From Antennarius striatus (lineage: Eukaryota; Chordata; Actinopteri; Lophiiformes; Antennariidae), in assembly GCF_040054535.1 (NCBI RefSeq), contig NC_090783.1, positions 1,447,501-1,511,500 on the forward strand: a DNA stretch of 64,000 nucleotides, read 5' to 3'. The position numbers and the translations under genes are program-made. Each line of letters begins with the position of its first letter. Position 1 is the stretch's first letter. Positions 46,407 to 58,212 of the stretch are shown here, piece after piece. The notes below the pieces were generated by a model. It saw only the letters and a list, made by a program, of their open reading frames with translations. It made no database searches and was not told where the DNA came from.

Positions 46407-49400
46407 GTGTGAAAATCCACCTGCAGGAAGTCTGTGGTGGGTTTGGACAGCTGGCCGGCCAGGAACTTGAAGTGGTCCTTGTGGAAGCGGCTCTCCAGGT
46501 GAGTCTCCATGTCCTCCTTGTAGTAGGAGCGGAACCTGCAGGCGGAGCAGGCGAACATGACCCTGGAAGGAGGAGGAGGAAACCCCGTCTGTTTATAGAG
46601 ACCGACCAATCAGAGCTCAGCGGACGTACTGAGGAACACAGAGGCAACGATGGGCTGATGCACGTTTTCTAACCTTTCCAGGAAGCCCCTCCTCTTCCTC
46701 ATCTTCGGATGCTTCTCCTGAGCCTGAGGGGGGGTCGGCTTGTTCTGCTGGATTTTCTTCTCTTCCTTTTTGGGTGCAGCTACAAAAAAAAAAGGGACAA
46801 AAAACAGAAGAATGACGTGAGGAGAAGGTGGGAGGGAAACGTCTGGAGCATCTGGAGCTGGGCTCACCGGCGTCTCTGTCCGCTGGGGGTTGGCTCTCCT
46901 GTGGGAGGGGGAGGCGTGTTGTTTAATTTCATTTGGGAAAAACGACACTGGACTCTATTCACAGGTTCCAATCCAGTCGTCTACTCACCTCAGACGAGGG
47001 CTTGGGTTCACCGTCGTCACCATTTTTGTCCATCTCCTCTGAAGAACAAAACACTTTCAAGACTGAATTCAAAACCTTTATTTTGTTTTACGTTTGAGTC
47101 CCAGACGAACCTGTTTTAGAAAAAAAAACACCGGGGATGTCGTCCGTCGTGTCGTCCTCCGTCCTGTTCATCTTGGACTCCGGCTCGTCGGACGCACTCG
47201 ACGTCTGCTTCCTCTTCTTCTGGACCTCTGGACGCGGTTTCACCTGCTGCAGCCGACACAACGTCAGTTGGATGCGAGACTTTGTCATTATTGTCTGACA
47301 CACAAAAATAAATTTAACACGCCTCAAGATTTATGACAGTATTTTCCACACTATAAGGTGAACCTTATAATCCAGTGCGCCTTCTAGTGCAGTAAATACT
47401 GACCCGATCGGTGTCGACTAGCTGAACCAAATGTCTTCTTGGGAATTAGCCTTACTGGAAGAAAAAGAAACATATGGGGCTGGGAGGGGGGGTCCTTCAG
47501 GTACTTCTGACCACCTTACATAAGGACTGGGCGGAGCTAGAGGACAGGTGTGTGTGTGGCCGACTCCTTTTGATTGTTCTACATTTCAAACAGCAAGCGC
47601 TAGCAGTTAGCCTGACTTGCTAAGGAGGAGGTCTTGTTCTTTTTTTTTTTTGGCTGGAGGTACTTACTTTGTTGAGGGGTCTCTTGCGGCCTCGCTGGCG
47701 GCCGGCCCTCGGGCCCCCTCCAAAATGCCTCCCAGGAAAGTCGTGAGGCCCTTGAATGGAACCCTGATGGAAGCCCCCGCTCTCAGGGTACATGCGGTTG
47801 GACAGGAGGGAGGGGAGCTTGCCTCTACCACCTCCTGGAGAGTGGCCGCGGTGAGGCTGGCCACCGCCGCCCCGCCCACCTCCGCCTAACGGGATGGGGT
47901 CGGACCTGCGGCTGCCAAACCCTCCTCCTCCTCCAGGTCCTCGACCCCCGGCGCCTCCACCCCTTCTGGGGGAGCGGCGGCCTGCTCCGGCCCATCCTCC
48001 GCCTCCGGGGCCTCCTCCCTGGCCACTGCCGAAGGGCTCTCTGACATTCTGTCGCATCTTAGCGACTCCATAGGAAGAGGAGGGGCTGTCAAAGCCTCCC
48101 CCCCCTCCTAGCCCCATGCCCCCACCGAAGCCCGCGCTGCCTCGCTGACCCAGCAGCATGTTGTCCCCTCGGCCATCGCCATAAGCATAGCTACCGCCGC
48201 CGGATCTGTAGAGATCTCGGGAGGAGGTGCGCGAGTCGAATGACTCGTACTGGTCAAACCTGCGGGAGGGAGGGAGAGGGTTGGTAGAGAAGAGCAGAGA
48301 GCAGGAGGGGTGGGGGGGCAGAGGGAGGTCAGGTTTGGATTTCTCCACCTGCTTTTTCCTTCTCCGCCACCGTTTTTTGCTTTTCTCCGCTTTGTTTTTT
48401 CAGATCAGATCAGCGGTTGATGATCGAGTGAATGATCCACATGTGGGTTTATATAACAGTCATGATCAGTAGAAACTCATCCAACCAGGTTCTGTCGGTC
48501 AAACAGAATTCTACAGATTAAAGGACGTGGACACCACTGACGTCTTAAGACGGGTGGATGGTGTCAGAAATACTCCACATGGAAGCACAAATGAATCTCG
48601 TCACTGAGCCAGTTTATACATCCCATAAACGGACATCGTTTTTAGCGCTTCAGGCTTGAAACGTAACATCAGACTAACTCATCTCTCTCTCTTTGCGTCA
48701 CCTGAAGCCAGAACATTTAAGTCAGGGTTAAGTCAGGAGGGACGAGAGAAACAGTGTGAGAACCAATGGAAACAAAGGAAATGTTCAGGGCGTGGGGGGG
48801 GGGGTGTTTTTATATTTATAAGGCTGTTGATCTGTTGAAATGATGATGGAGGTGAGGGGGGGGCTGTAACTGCACCTCAAAACGAGTGGGAATGAAATCT
48901 CATCGAGGTTTTGAGGAATAACATTGTCTCCCAGGAACGGGACAAATGACGACAAATGGGGGGGGGGGCATTCAAAGCCTCCTGGAGAGTTGAGGCGTTC
49001 AAATGTAAACTGAGCAACACACAACCTTTTTAGTCTAACAGGACCTGGAGTGAACGGGGGAAGTAAGCGCCACGGCGGGCGAAGGCTGACCAGAAAAATG
49101 ATTTCTCCATGTGAGATAAATAAAGTCAATTCCTTCTTTTCCTTCTTCTGGGTTAGGGTCTTTCTTTTTTACACAGTTTACAGAAATCTAGACAACTTGT
49201 GTGTTCTATGAGTTAATAGCATCGGAAGGCTTTGATACCACAGCCCACAAGTGAATGGGGAACATTTACTGTTTCTGGCCGTGTGAAGGAGATACTTGTG
49301 AATGTATTCTTGCTGTGGAATAGATGTGGTGAAGACGAGATGAAGCACAAACCAAACTCAAGTTATTACCTGTCACCCCGAGACCCCTTCAACCCCCCTT

Positions 49401-51365
49401 CCAGCTGAGTCAGCATGTCCAGGCGCTGGTTTATCTTCGCGATCACGTCGTCGGCGTTGGTGTCTGGGGACGAGAGCAGTGACCCTCCGCCGAAACCTCT
49501 CTTCGCGGGGCCTCCGCCTCCGTAGCCTCCCAGCATAGACATGGAGTCCTTAAAACCTGTCCCAGAAAGGTCAAAGCCCCCAGAACCTGATAGAGTGACC
49601 AATTAAAAACATCAACTCTTGTTATTAAAGTAGAAGAAACCAGCAGTCCTTTAAAATGTGATGGAGGAAAATCATACAACAGATTCAGATATTTATGCAG
49701 ATAACCGACTTCAGTGGCTAATTAAATATTAATGTGAATAGTGTTCATTTTTATGCCTTTATGAATAAAAAAACATATCCTCCATAAGTGTCAAGCTTCT
49801 GGTCCTAACCTTCTTCACACTATTTGCATCTGGAGTTCAAACCACGGCCGTAATTTCGGCACTTGACCATAACCTTAATGTTTGACAACTGCATTCAAGT
49901 CTTTATGGTTTAGCTCACGTAGATTTACTTATTTTTGCTCTTTGCAACTCAATTCTGGCAGCTAACCCCCACTGTTTGTCAGATGATTTAACAAAATATG
50001 ACAGGACGGGTCAGGAAAACAACAATCAGCACAAGTGAAGGCTTGTAGAGGAAAAAAGCTTCTCCACAAATCGCTGGAAGGTGAACAAGAATGACTTAAA
50101 ACTGAATCTGAGGGAATCGACCCACAAGGATCCTTTAATTTAAGTTACCAACTAAACATAAATCTGCAGTTCTAGCAGCTGGAAACAAACCTCAGGAAGA
50201 GGCTGCATGATGATGTCCATCAGAAGTCCTTGAGGGTCAACTTTCCCTACAAGGATAACTGCAAGAGTTTTTTTCTTGGCATACACCCCCTGCATGCATT
50301 AGGTGCTAATGTGGTGCAAAAATAAATTGGTCTCTTTGGCTCCATAAATGCATATTATCAAGTGATCTATTTGCTTCTTGTCTTGACTATCCTTAAACTG
50401 AACTCCGCTGCACCATCTGCTGCCTCATTCTGTCATCCTGCTGCCCAGGTTTTTTGGGGGGGTTAATTAGCGCCTAAAATAATTCTGGGTGAATCGCTGA
50501 GCACAGCAGAAGTATTTCTACTCATATCCTCACCTCTGTTGTTCCCACCTCCCCAGTTGGAGTAACCTGCAAAGTGACAAATTTAATAATTAGAACAAGC
50601 AAAACTGAAAGGTAATAAACATTCAAACATGACATTTGGATCCCAAAACGATCACATTATTAAAAGCATTTATAATCAAATCCCTTCCATATTTTGCAAA
50701 CCCGACAGTAAACCACCGAGCTTCCATTTTACTAACTCCATGCAGGAGAGAAATTAATTTTTATAATGTTAGATAGATACTTTATTAATCCCGGAGGAAA
50801 TTGTATTAATTATTAATGGTTTAATGATTGATAACAGTTTAAAGCCAGTTCTGGAATTCTTCTACACGGGCGGCCATTTAAAAAAGCAGGATATTTCCGA
50901 CACTGGCTCCATTTTAACAGAACTGACGAGTTAATTTAAGCAACGCCATAAACCCCCCGAAATAATGAGTAGAGCCCGATGCTAGCTAACGTCTTCACAA
51001 GTGTTAGCGAAATGCTAAACCTTCTAATGCTAGCTGCGATACGTTAGCTGTCGTAGCTAAACCCCCACTGGTTCTGAAATTAGATTATTAGTCATTTAAA
51101 ATCAAAACCGACATTTTAATATCATTAATTATGTGGACATAACTCCTTTATTTCAAAAATAGTCAGATATGCGTCTCCGCCAAGTAGCAACTAGCTAACC
51201 AGCTAATAGACTGGGCCTTTGTTTTCAAGCTAACGTAGCTAGCGGCTAGGCGGAATTAGCTGCGGTAAATGTCGTTTTTTTTGCGCTACGGGATGTAATT
51301 TATAATATTATCTGATTCCCAGCGCTCACTGCTCATTCACCTGAACCGTAGCCTCTGTTATCCAT
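44810..51365 (-). CDS. akap8l: A-kinase anchor protein 8-like (AKAP95 family), 13 exons
   Basis: Exons: 51365-51341, 50566-50534, 49586-49370, 48259-47668, 47246-47111, 47038-46989, 46898-46868, 46779-46674, 46562-46421, 46072-45967, 45888-45758, 45637-45542, 45409-44810; all phases join, 754 aa. N-terminus MDNRGYGSGYSNWGGG; exon 3 has the family signature DDVIAKINQRLDML; exon 4 YESFDSRTSSRDLYRSGG, then a long Gly/Arg-rich region. Two AKAP95-type C2H2 fingers: CSACRFRSYYKEDMETHLESRFH (about 402) and CAACDLFIPMQ...H...H (about 495). Then [35 protein letters not shown]. The last exon is an extreme Glu/Ala-rich acidic tail of about 160 residues. The family is nuclear-matrix and chromatin-associated and takes part in RNA processing and chromosome condensation. 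MEHF--KVEAAHCAACDLFIPMQ and SRDLYRSG point to AKAP8L rather than AKAP8. The intron 12 donor is itself a GT repeat. Confidence 0.93.
45476..45541. repeat. (CA)n at the akap8l intron 12 donor
   Basis: On the - strand the donor reads gtgtgtgcgtgtgtgtg: the microsatellite begins at the splice site itself. A second GT/CA tract (46355-46405) lies 15 bp inside intron 9, just past the exon 9 donor. Confidence 0.9.
50762..50805. repeat. LINE/SINE tail fragment in akap8l intron 1
   Basis: 'agatagatactttattaatc' and 'ccggaggaaatt' match the common fish non-LTR tail 'AGATACTTTATTGATCCC..GGGAAATT'. A relative lies at 62031-62075. Confidence 0.5.
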
Positions 51366-51494
51366 GATATTTTTTGCGCTGCTCAGACAATCCGATCGAC
51401 ACAAACGTCTTCAGCGTAGCAGCTAAAGAAACGCTGTTTCAAGGCGAGGTAGTTCGGTCCGGTCTTCAAAGACCACGTGACGTCTCAGGTCTCG

Positions 51495-51512
51495 TGACGT
51501 CAGACGCAAAGG
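51495..51512 (-). promoter_or_regulatory. CRE-containing promoter motif of akap8l
   Basis: tgacgtcagacgcaaagg, 130-147 bp upstream of the akap8l ATG (51365), identical to 43179-43196. On the right it is followed by aacggaag, an ETS-like core. Confidence 0.6.
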
Positions 51513-51859
51513 AACGGAAGCCACGCCCACACGATGTTGAACGCAAGTTCATAGTTAAAAATAGGAAGATAAAAGCAAATATCCAGAATTTATTTGTTGT
51601 AAAATTACATAAAGTGTCCAGGTGAGAAATTTGTGGTTTTAGGAAATTAAAAAAGAAAAACGTCCACAGGCGAGAAAATACAAACAGACATTGTTATCTG
51701 GTATTTACAGAATAAAACCCAGAAATAACCAGCCAACTTCTGCAGACAGCATAAATTCTAAAGTTGGAATACATTAATGAACTACTAATGAATATTTTAT
51801 ATTGACCATTAGTTGCTGTGTCTTTAATGTAACATCAGTGGAATCCATTAACATGAAGA

Positions 51860-52510
51860 GTGCATTAAACCCATATCTGACCTGCAAACCACCTAAACTG
51901 TCCTTATTTATTTAAAATTCTATTAAAATCTTATTAAAAGTATGAAAAATAAAATGATCTAGTGCAGTGAACCCACATCCAGATTGAAAAACACCGGAAC
52001 TGTTCTTATTTATATAAAAATCTGTTAAAATCTATAATGAAAAATAAAATAAGCTCGTGAAGTAAACCCACATCCAGGTTTATCAAAATCTTATTAAAAA
52101 ATATAAGAAATAGAATGAATTCCTGCAGTAAACCCACATTCAAACTGCAAACCACTCGAACTGTCTTTATTTATTTAAAAATCTATATCAAAATCTTCTT
52201 AAAATATATAAAATGAACCAAAAAAAAAACACATGGACTGTCGCTATTTACACATAATTTTATCAAAATCTTATTTAAAAAATATTTTTTTAAAATAAAA
52301 TGAACTAGTGGAGTAAACCCACATCCGAACTGCGACCGCTTGAACCGTCTTCATTTATTTAAAACTCTATCAAAATCTTCTTTAAAAATACAAAAAATAA
52401 AATTAACCGGAAAAACACCTAAATTCTACTTTTTGTATAAATTCTATCAAAATCGTGTTAAAAAATATTTAAAAAATAAAATTAACGAGAGCAGTGAACC
52501 CACATCCGGT
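51860..52510. repeat. Degenerate AT-rich minisatellite
   Basis: Six or seven imperfect units of about 70-110 bp, each running 'aaacccacatccagattg', 'ctgtctttatttatttaaaa', 'tctatcaaaatcttattaaa', 'aaataaaatgaac'. It lies between the akap8l promoter and the 3' end of the first galactosyltransferase and supplies several possible - strand poly(A) signals for it. Confidence 0.8.
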
Positions 52511-52732
52511 CGATCCGGCAGATTGAACCTGACGTTAGGCTGCCCTCTGCTGGAAGAAGAGCGGAACTGCAGCAGATCAAACCTGGGAGGAGAAGAACAC
52601 AGAACAAAAACACCACAGCCCGAATTTAAAAATAAACAGTTTTGACAAATCACTTCTTTACAATCTCATCTTTGTTCCTCATTAACGTCCAAACACGTAA
52701 AACATCAAATCTTTCAAAAACGCTCCATCAGC

Positions 52733-53761
52733 TCAACATTTCGCCTCCGGCTGTCTGCTCCTCTCCCAGTAGCCGATCATCTGCGGGATGCTTGTTGTCG
52801 TCACGGTGATGACTTTGGAAAGGCTGCAGTCGCTGAGAGGATGTTGAGGGGTGACGATGAACATGGTCTCCTCGGGGGGGTCGGTGGGGGGGATGCCCAG
52901 GCGTTTCAGACACATCCCCAGGTAGACATCCTCGATGTACAACGCTTTAATCTGAGGGGCGACTCGCAGGATTTTCCCCGGGAGGTCAGAGGACATGACG
53001 TAGGTCATGCCCAGAGGATAGGGGGGGTACTCGTCCTCAGCAAACACTTCTTTTGGGATGTAGAACTTGTTGAGTGGGTTTCTTAAAACTGGGCTGTGCC
53101 ACCACACCAAACCGGACATGTAGTTCCGTTCGGCCGTTTGGGGATCCCCCAGGAGACGGACCAAGTTGGGGACGTGGAGCAACACGTCCGAGTCGATCTT
53201 CACGACGTAGGAAACGCCGGCGCAGTGGGCGTCCAGCCACTCCAGCATCATCATGGTCTTGATGGTCAGGTTGCGGTAGGAGTCCTGGAAGTCGCTCTGG
53301 ATCAGGTCCTGATGCTGCCGGCTCTCCTGTCGGAGGTCCTCCTGCTGCTGCTCCGCGTCAGGACCTCCAGGGAGGCCCAGCATGAAGACAGTCTCCACCG
53401 GCTGACCCAGGACCAGCTTCTCACTCCCCCAAGTCTTTCTAATGGCGTCCCGAGCCTCTTTGTTACCAGGGGCAACCGGGACCACCAGGACCAGGAAAGG
53501 GGTTCGGCTCCTACAGGCCGGCGTGTCGTCCATGATGAACTTATAGCCTCGTGGGTAAGAAACGTGATACGGTCCGGGCTCCTCCCATAGAGGCTCCGCC
53601 ACCGATGCCGATGCTGATGCTGATGATGATGCTGATGCTGATGGCGGCGCTGTCACGACACGTGGAACGTTACGGACGTCCAACTTCCTGGAAAACCACA
53701 TGTATAGGAAGAACACCAGCGATACCAGGATGAGCTGGAGGTGTCTCCTGCTGTTCACCAT
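52733..53761 (-). CDS. Beta-1,3-galactosyltransferase (GT31), B3GALT2-like, gene A
   Basis: Intronless coding region, ATG 53761-53759 (MVNSRRHLQL) to TGA 52735-52733, 342 aa. Type II Golgi enzyme: short cytosolic tail, TM anchor LILVSLVFFLYMWF (about residues 9-22), Ser/Ala stem, then the GT31 catalytic domain. Motifs in order: FLVLVVPVAPGNKEARDAIR-KTWG, VFMLGLPG, ESRQHQDLIQSDFQDSYRNL-TIKT, the metal-binding D-x-D in VVKIDSDVLLHV, YPPYPLGMTYVMSSDLPGKI and IEDVYLGMCLKRLG. The family adds galactose in beta-1,3 linkage from UDP-Gal to GlcNAc- or GalNAc-ended glycans. A splice-acceptor-like ctttctgtgcag just upstream of the ATG suggests an upstream 5' UTR exon. It is a tandem paralogue of 56922-58043; exact acceptor specificity cannot be read. 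Confidence 0.92.
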   Translation of the reverse strand: MVNSRRHLQLILVSLVFFLYMWFSRKLDVRNVPRVVTAPPSASASSSASASASVAEPLWEEPGPYHVSYPRGYKFIMDDTPACRSRTPFLVLVVPVAPGNKEARDAIRKTWGSEKLVLGQPVETVFMLGLPGGPDAEQQQEDLRQESRQHQDLIQSDFQDSYRNLTIKTMMMLEWLDAHCAGVSYVVKIDSDVLLHVPNLVRLLGDPQTAERNYMSGLVWWHSPVLRNPLNKFYIPKEVFAEDEYPPYPLGMTYVMSSDLPGKILRVAPQIKALYIEDVYLGMCLKRLGIPPTDPPEETMFIVTPQHPLSDCSLSKVITVTTTSIPQMIGYWERSRQPEAKC

Positions 53762-53774
53762 CAAATCTGCACAG

Positions 53775-54712
53775 AAAGAAATTAATATTCAGATGAAACG
53801 ACTGTTGTGACATAAATTTAAATTTTTCATGCATTTTTAAGACCTTTTTTGACTAATCTTATTAAATATGCTAATATATTTTTGATTTTTATGCTCTATA
53901 AGGTGTAATTATTCTAATTAAAGCAAAAAAAATGCTCGAAAATTTTCAGCTGATTTGTAATAATTATAAAATTTATGAAAGTTTCACCATTTTAATCAAA
54001 TTGCAGAATAATTTTTTTAGCTGTAAATCTGAAAAAGTTTGAATCTTGGGTTATTTCAACAAATTTGATTTAAGAAATTTTTAAAAATAAATTTGTGGCT
54101 GCCTGTCAGTCAAACAATGAACATCTTGTCCACATGACATGTGGTTGTGTGTGATACGTGTGTGTGAATGTGTTCAGTCTGCCGTAACGGCCTACATGTA
54201 TGACTACTGTAGGACAAAGCAGACGCAGGCCTCTCATCCATCACCTGTCCACTGAGTACAGCACTGAGTCCAGCGGTTGCTTAGCAACGCCTGAGCTCAT
54301 CAATCATGCATTAACTTACGACGTCTCACATCCATCTTACATTTTACCCCACGCAACAGCGTTTACCGAAGGTTGGGCTCAGCTGTGATTAATGGGGTCC
54401 TGCTGAGTTCACGCACTTCACCTGAACAGGTCAGTGAACTCCACGCCGGACCAAACCGGAAAAACCTCTGCCAGACAATGGCTGGTCTCTGCTCTGCTAA
54501 TTTCGCAAGAAATAAGCATCAAATAGTGATGAAAACACGTGAAGAAAAGTATTAAGAGGAAGAAAACACTGGTTGAAAGACGAGCCGCGCCCCCAACACC
54601 AAACTGTTGTCAGAAAATAAATAGAATAACATAAAAATGTATAGATAAAAAGGATTAATAAGTATGTTGATGCAGAAGCTGTCAAACAAATGTAAAAAAA
54701 AAAAATTAAACC

Positions 54713-54743
<31 letters not shown>

Positions 54744-56920
54744 AGCGCCACAACTTCAGAATAAACTTTGCTCACTTGTACAACAGAATGCAGCTCAATA
54801 CTGACACCCTCTGGCAGAAACGGGTACTGCAACTACTATAATTACTTCAGGTACAACAGGTGAGTCTTGAACGAGCGTTTTAAACTGTATTCATGAAAAA
54901 AATAATACTGCGGGGACCAAGTTAATCTAGAGACCCAATAAGAAATAGTTCTGGACATAATCTGAATGAATCTGAACTAATTAAATATCCACAATCATAT
55001 TTTAACACATCTTTCCCTACCTGAGGATTATTATTAGACATAACTTACTTTTTCTGAAGCAATGAAAGCAAAGTGTCACCAACTTCATGTTTTCAGGAGG
55101 TGTCGGCTCCGCTGGCGCTGCTTTCATTTGTGATTTATTTTAATTTTTCTGCCTTAAAAGCTGGAAGTCATTCGTGACGCTCTTCACATGGACTCTTCAT
55201 CCTGTGTCTGTCATGAGGTGTCAGCTCCGCCTCGACCCCCCCGTCAAGTAAAGATGGCGGCAGGTGGTTCGACAGGACTCTGGAAGATGGATAGATGTTT
55301 ACCTTCTGAATGAAAAATGGGTGGTTTGGAATGTATTCATTAAATTAAATTGCTCTCATAACAGTGTAAAATCAGAATGAATGAATTTCATCCTCTGAGG
55401 TCAACGTCATCAATAATTTTAAAATATGAACTAACAGCAGGTTGTGATAGTTTTAACACATAAAATCTGAATCTATGTTATGAGGGCCGATCACGCTAAA
55501 AATGGTAAGAGGAATTAGCCTAAAGCTAACGGTCTGTAAAACATAATTGGTCCTGAAGTCTAATTTGATCATTATCATCATCTTCATCTTCCACATGATG
55601 TCCTGCACAGATAATTAAATGTTGCAAGTCTTTTTTAAGTTTGTTAAATATGAATGTACAAATGTTTGGAATTAAGGCTCATAGGGTCCAATATTAACCT
55701 CAAAAAGAATGAGGCCTGTTGATTATATTTTCATAATTTAAAAAAATCCCCTGTATATTCTCATGACAAATCGTACCCTCTGTAAAATCAACCAATCTTT
55801 ACTCAAGGCTTTCATTTAAATTAATAATAAACTCATGTCACGCTTTGCTTTGACTCCATCCGTGTTCTGATAGAAGCCTGAGAGTCCTTCACCCGTCACA
55901 GACTGTGTGGAGACGGTTTCCGTCTGCGTCCTTCTGGTAGACCTTCCTGATGTTCTAGACGCCACCGATAAACGCAAACACGAATCCACCATCATTACAA
56001 AACACGCTGAAGTGTGTGTAGCGTATAGCATTAGCATGCAGGCTGGAGAGGCCTGCAAAGGTTTGTGTCAGTCAGTGTGCAGATTGACTCCCATCCAGTT
56101 AATGAATTGGTGTTTATTAAGGATAAACTGAAACATGTGAATAAACCCTGAAAGGCTTGAAAAAGAGTCAAAAGAATATTAGAATCATTTTTTTACCCTC
56201 AAAGGAAATGGTTACAGACAATTAAACAAATATGCAAAATATTAAATAAAAGTGCATATGGTATATATATATACATATATATATATATAAATGGTAAACT
56301 TTCATTGTGACATAGACTTATCCAAATTTCTTTGGATTTTGCATTGAATGTACATAAAGTACAATGAATGTACATAAAGTACATTCATGAATGGTGTACA
56401 TAAAGTACATTCATTGCATTGAATGTACTTTATGTACATTCAATGCAAAATAAACTCAATGTTAGTGACTGTTCTACCTCATGCCAGAGGTCAGTGTCTC
56501 TTTATTTAAATTATACATTTTTAATGGCATAAATGAGAAGGTAAACAAGTTTAACTTGTCAGTTTAGTGCAATTTATCCTTTCCACTAAGTTCATGTGGA
56601 AAATAGCAAAATCCTGTTTCACCAGAATGGAATGGAACCTTCATCAGAACGGTCAAGCCATCTTCTTTTTTACTCTTTAATGTCACTTCCTGTGTTCTGG
56701 CATCCCGGTGCTCGAAAAAACCCATCAACAACAACAAAGATACAAATAAATAAATAAACCGATCACCCTAGCATGCAGTGCTACTAGCTGCTAAAGCTCA
56801 CATTTCAGGAAAAAGAAACATTCCCTTCATACAATATTAACTTAACACATAAATAGAAACAGATACCCAGAAACCATCCAGAACAAGGTCCTCTATAATA
56901 ACCCTCCTGGTCCACCTGGT
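53775..56920. other. Gap between the two galactosyltransferases
   Basis: AT-rich; no gene recognised. It contains a TAAA tetranucleotide run (54715-54745), a YY1-type motif aagatggcggc at 55251-55261 (likely promoter or first exon of gene A), and the hairpin at 56336-56451. Confidence 0.45.
56336..56451. repeat. Hairpin of two perfect 27-nt arms
   Basis: The arm 56336-56362 (attttgcattgaatgtacat...) is the exact reverse complement of 56425-56451. The 62-nt loop itself repeats gaatgtacataaagtac and further attcat/atgaat pairs, so a longer cruciform is possible. It lies about 470 bp downstream of gene B on the - strand. Confidence 0.9.
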
Positions 56921-56921
56921 C

Positions 56922-58043
56922 CTAACAGGGCGGTCCAGGCTTCTTCAAGTCTGTCCAGTAGTCCAACAGTTCTTTTGAAGACCCTAGAATGTATGTGATG
57001 ACTTTGGAGAAGTCACAGCGGTTGTATTGCGAGTTGTAGGCCTTGAACCGGGAGGGAACCGGCGGAGAACGCGGCGCGAGTCCGAGCATTTTCATGCACA
57101 TTCCAATGTAAGCGTCCTCGATGTTGAAGAATTTGACCGATTTGGAGATCTCCACGAATTTAAAAGGAAGGTCGTTGGAGAAGACGTATCCCATGCCCAG
57201 AGTGTAGGTTGGGTAGGTGGGTTCTGGGTAGAGCTCCTCGGAGACATACCACTTGGAGTTCCGTGAACGCACCACGGGCCTGTTCCACATCAGGTACCCC
57301 GTCAGGTACTCCGTCTTGGGGATGTCCGGCTGCTTCAGCATCTCCACCAGGTTGTCAATATTCAGGAACATGTCGGCGTCGATCTTCATGCCGTACGCCG
57401 CTTCCGGGCAGCGCGTGGCCAACCAGTTCATGATCACCATGGTTTTGATAGTCAGGTTGGCGTAGCTGTCAATGAAGTTGCTCTGGATCAGGTCTCGGTG
57501 CTGCAGGTTCTCCTGTTGGAGTTTCTTTTGGTCCTCCTCATTTCCTCCAGAATCACCCAGCATGAACATGGTCACCACCACCTTGTCCTGAACCAGCATC
57601 TCTTTGCCCCATGTCTGCCGGATGGCATTCCGAGCCTCCACATTGGAAGGTCTCACCGGAACCATCAAGACCAGGAAGGGATTCTTGGTCTTGCAGACGT
57701 CTTTGTTATCCAGAATGAAGAGGTAGTTGCGTGGGTAGGCGTGGTGGTACTGAAATCCCACAGGAGGTGTTGTCGTTGTCGTTGTCATTGTCGTCGTTGT
57801 CGTTGGTGTTTCTGGTGGTTCACTCGGTGCCAGTCTGTGTTCTGGGCTGCCCCAGAACCCGGTGGTCAGGTTGAAGACCCTGTGACGGTGGTGCCTGATG
57901 GGGAAGCGCTCCCACAGGGCGCTGTTGAACAGAGCGTAGCACAAGATGCCAAAAAGGAGACAAACCAGGAGCAGGAACTGAAACAAGGAGTGACCCCAAG
58001 GCTTCTTCTGGTGGGAGGGGGGGTCAGCATGTCTGAAAAACAT
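56922..58043 (-). CDS. Beta-1,3-galactosyltransferase (GT31), B3GALT2-like, gene B
   Basis: 373 aa if started at ATG 58043 (MFFRHADPPSHQ), stop at 56924-56922. TM anchor SLFQFLLLVCLLFGILCYALF (type II, Golgi), a Pro/Thr-rich stem with a Thr run, then the GT31 domain: FLVLMVPVRPSNVEARNAIR-QTWG, TMFMLGDSGG, QENLQHRDLIQSNFIDSYAN-LTIKT, D-x-D in MKIDADMFLNI, YPTYTLGMGYVFSNDLPFKF and IEDAYIGMCMKMLG. Same reaction class as gene A. The start is ambiguous: tgatgtttttcag (58045-58033) is a strong splice acceptor, and if used the coding exon begins at 58032 and joins in frame to 60397-60285, giving 407 aa. ATG 58043 would then lie in intron. The frame of gene B extends further upstream without motifs. 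Confidence 0.9.
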   Translation of the reverse strand: MFFRHADPPSHQKKPWGHSLFQFLLLVCLLFGILCYALFNSALWERFPIRHHRHRVFNLTTGFWGSPEHRLAPSEPPETPTTTTTMTTTTTTPPVGFQYHHAYPRNYLFILDNKDVCKTKNPFLVLMVPVRPSNVEARNAIRQTWGKEMLVQDKVVVTMFMLGDSGGNEEDQKKLQQENLQHRDLIQSNFIDSYANLTIKTMVIMNWLATRCPEAAYGMKIDADMFLNIDNLVEMLKQPDIPKTEYLTGYLMWNRPVVRSRNSKWYVSEELYPEPTYPTYTLGMGYVFSNDLPFKFVEISKSVKFFNIEDAYIGMCMKMLGLAPRSPPVPSRFKAYNSQYNRCDFSKVITYILGSSKELLDYWTDLKKPGPPC

Positions 58044-58212
58044 CAACAGAGATAGAACAGGTTGGTCGATGGAAGCATAATGTTCCAAAAACACGCATGG
58101 ATATAAAATCCTTCTAACTTCTCGCTGATTAGATGCCTCACTGGTCGCAGGTGAAGCCCTTACCCAGCTGGGGTACACCCCAGGTAAGGCACTAACACTA
58201 ACACACACACTT

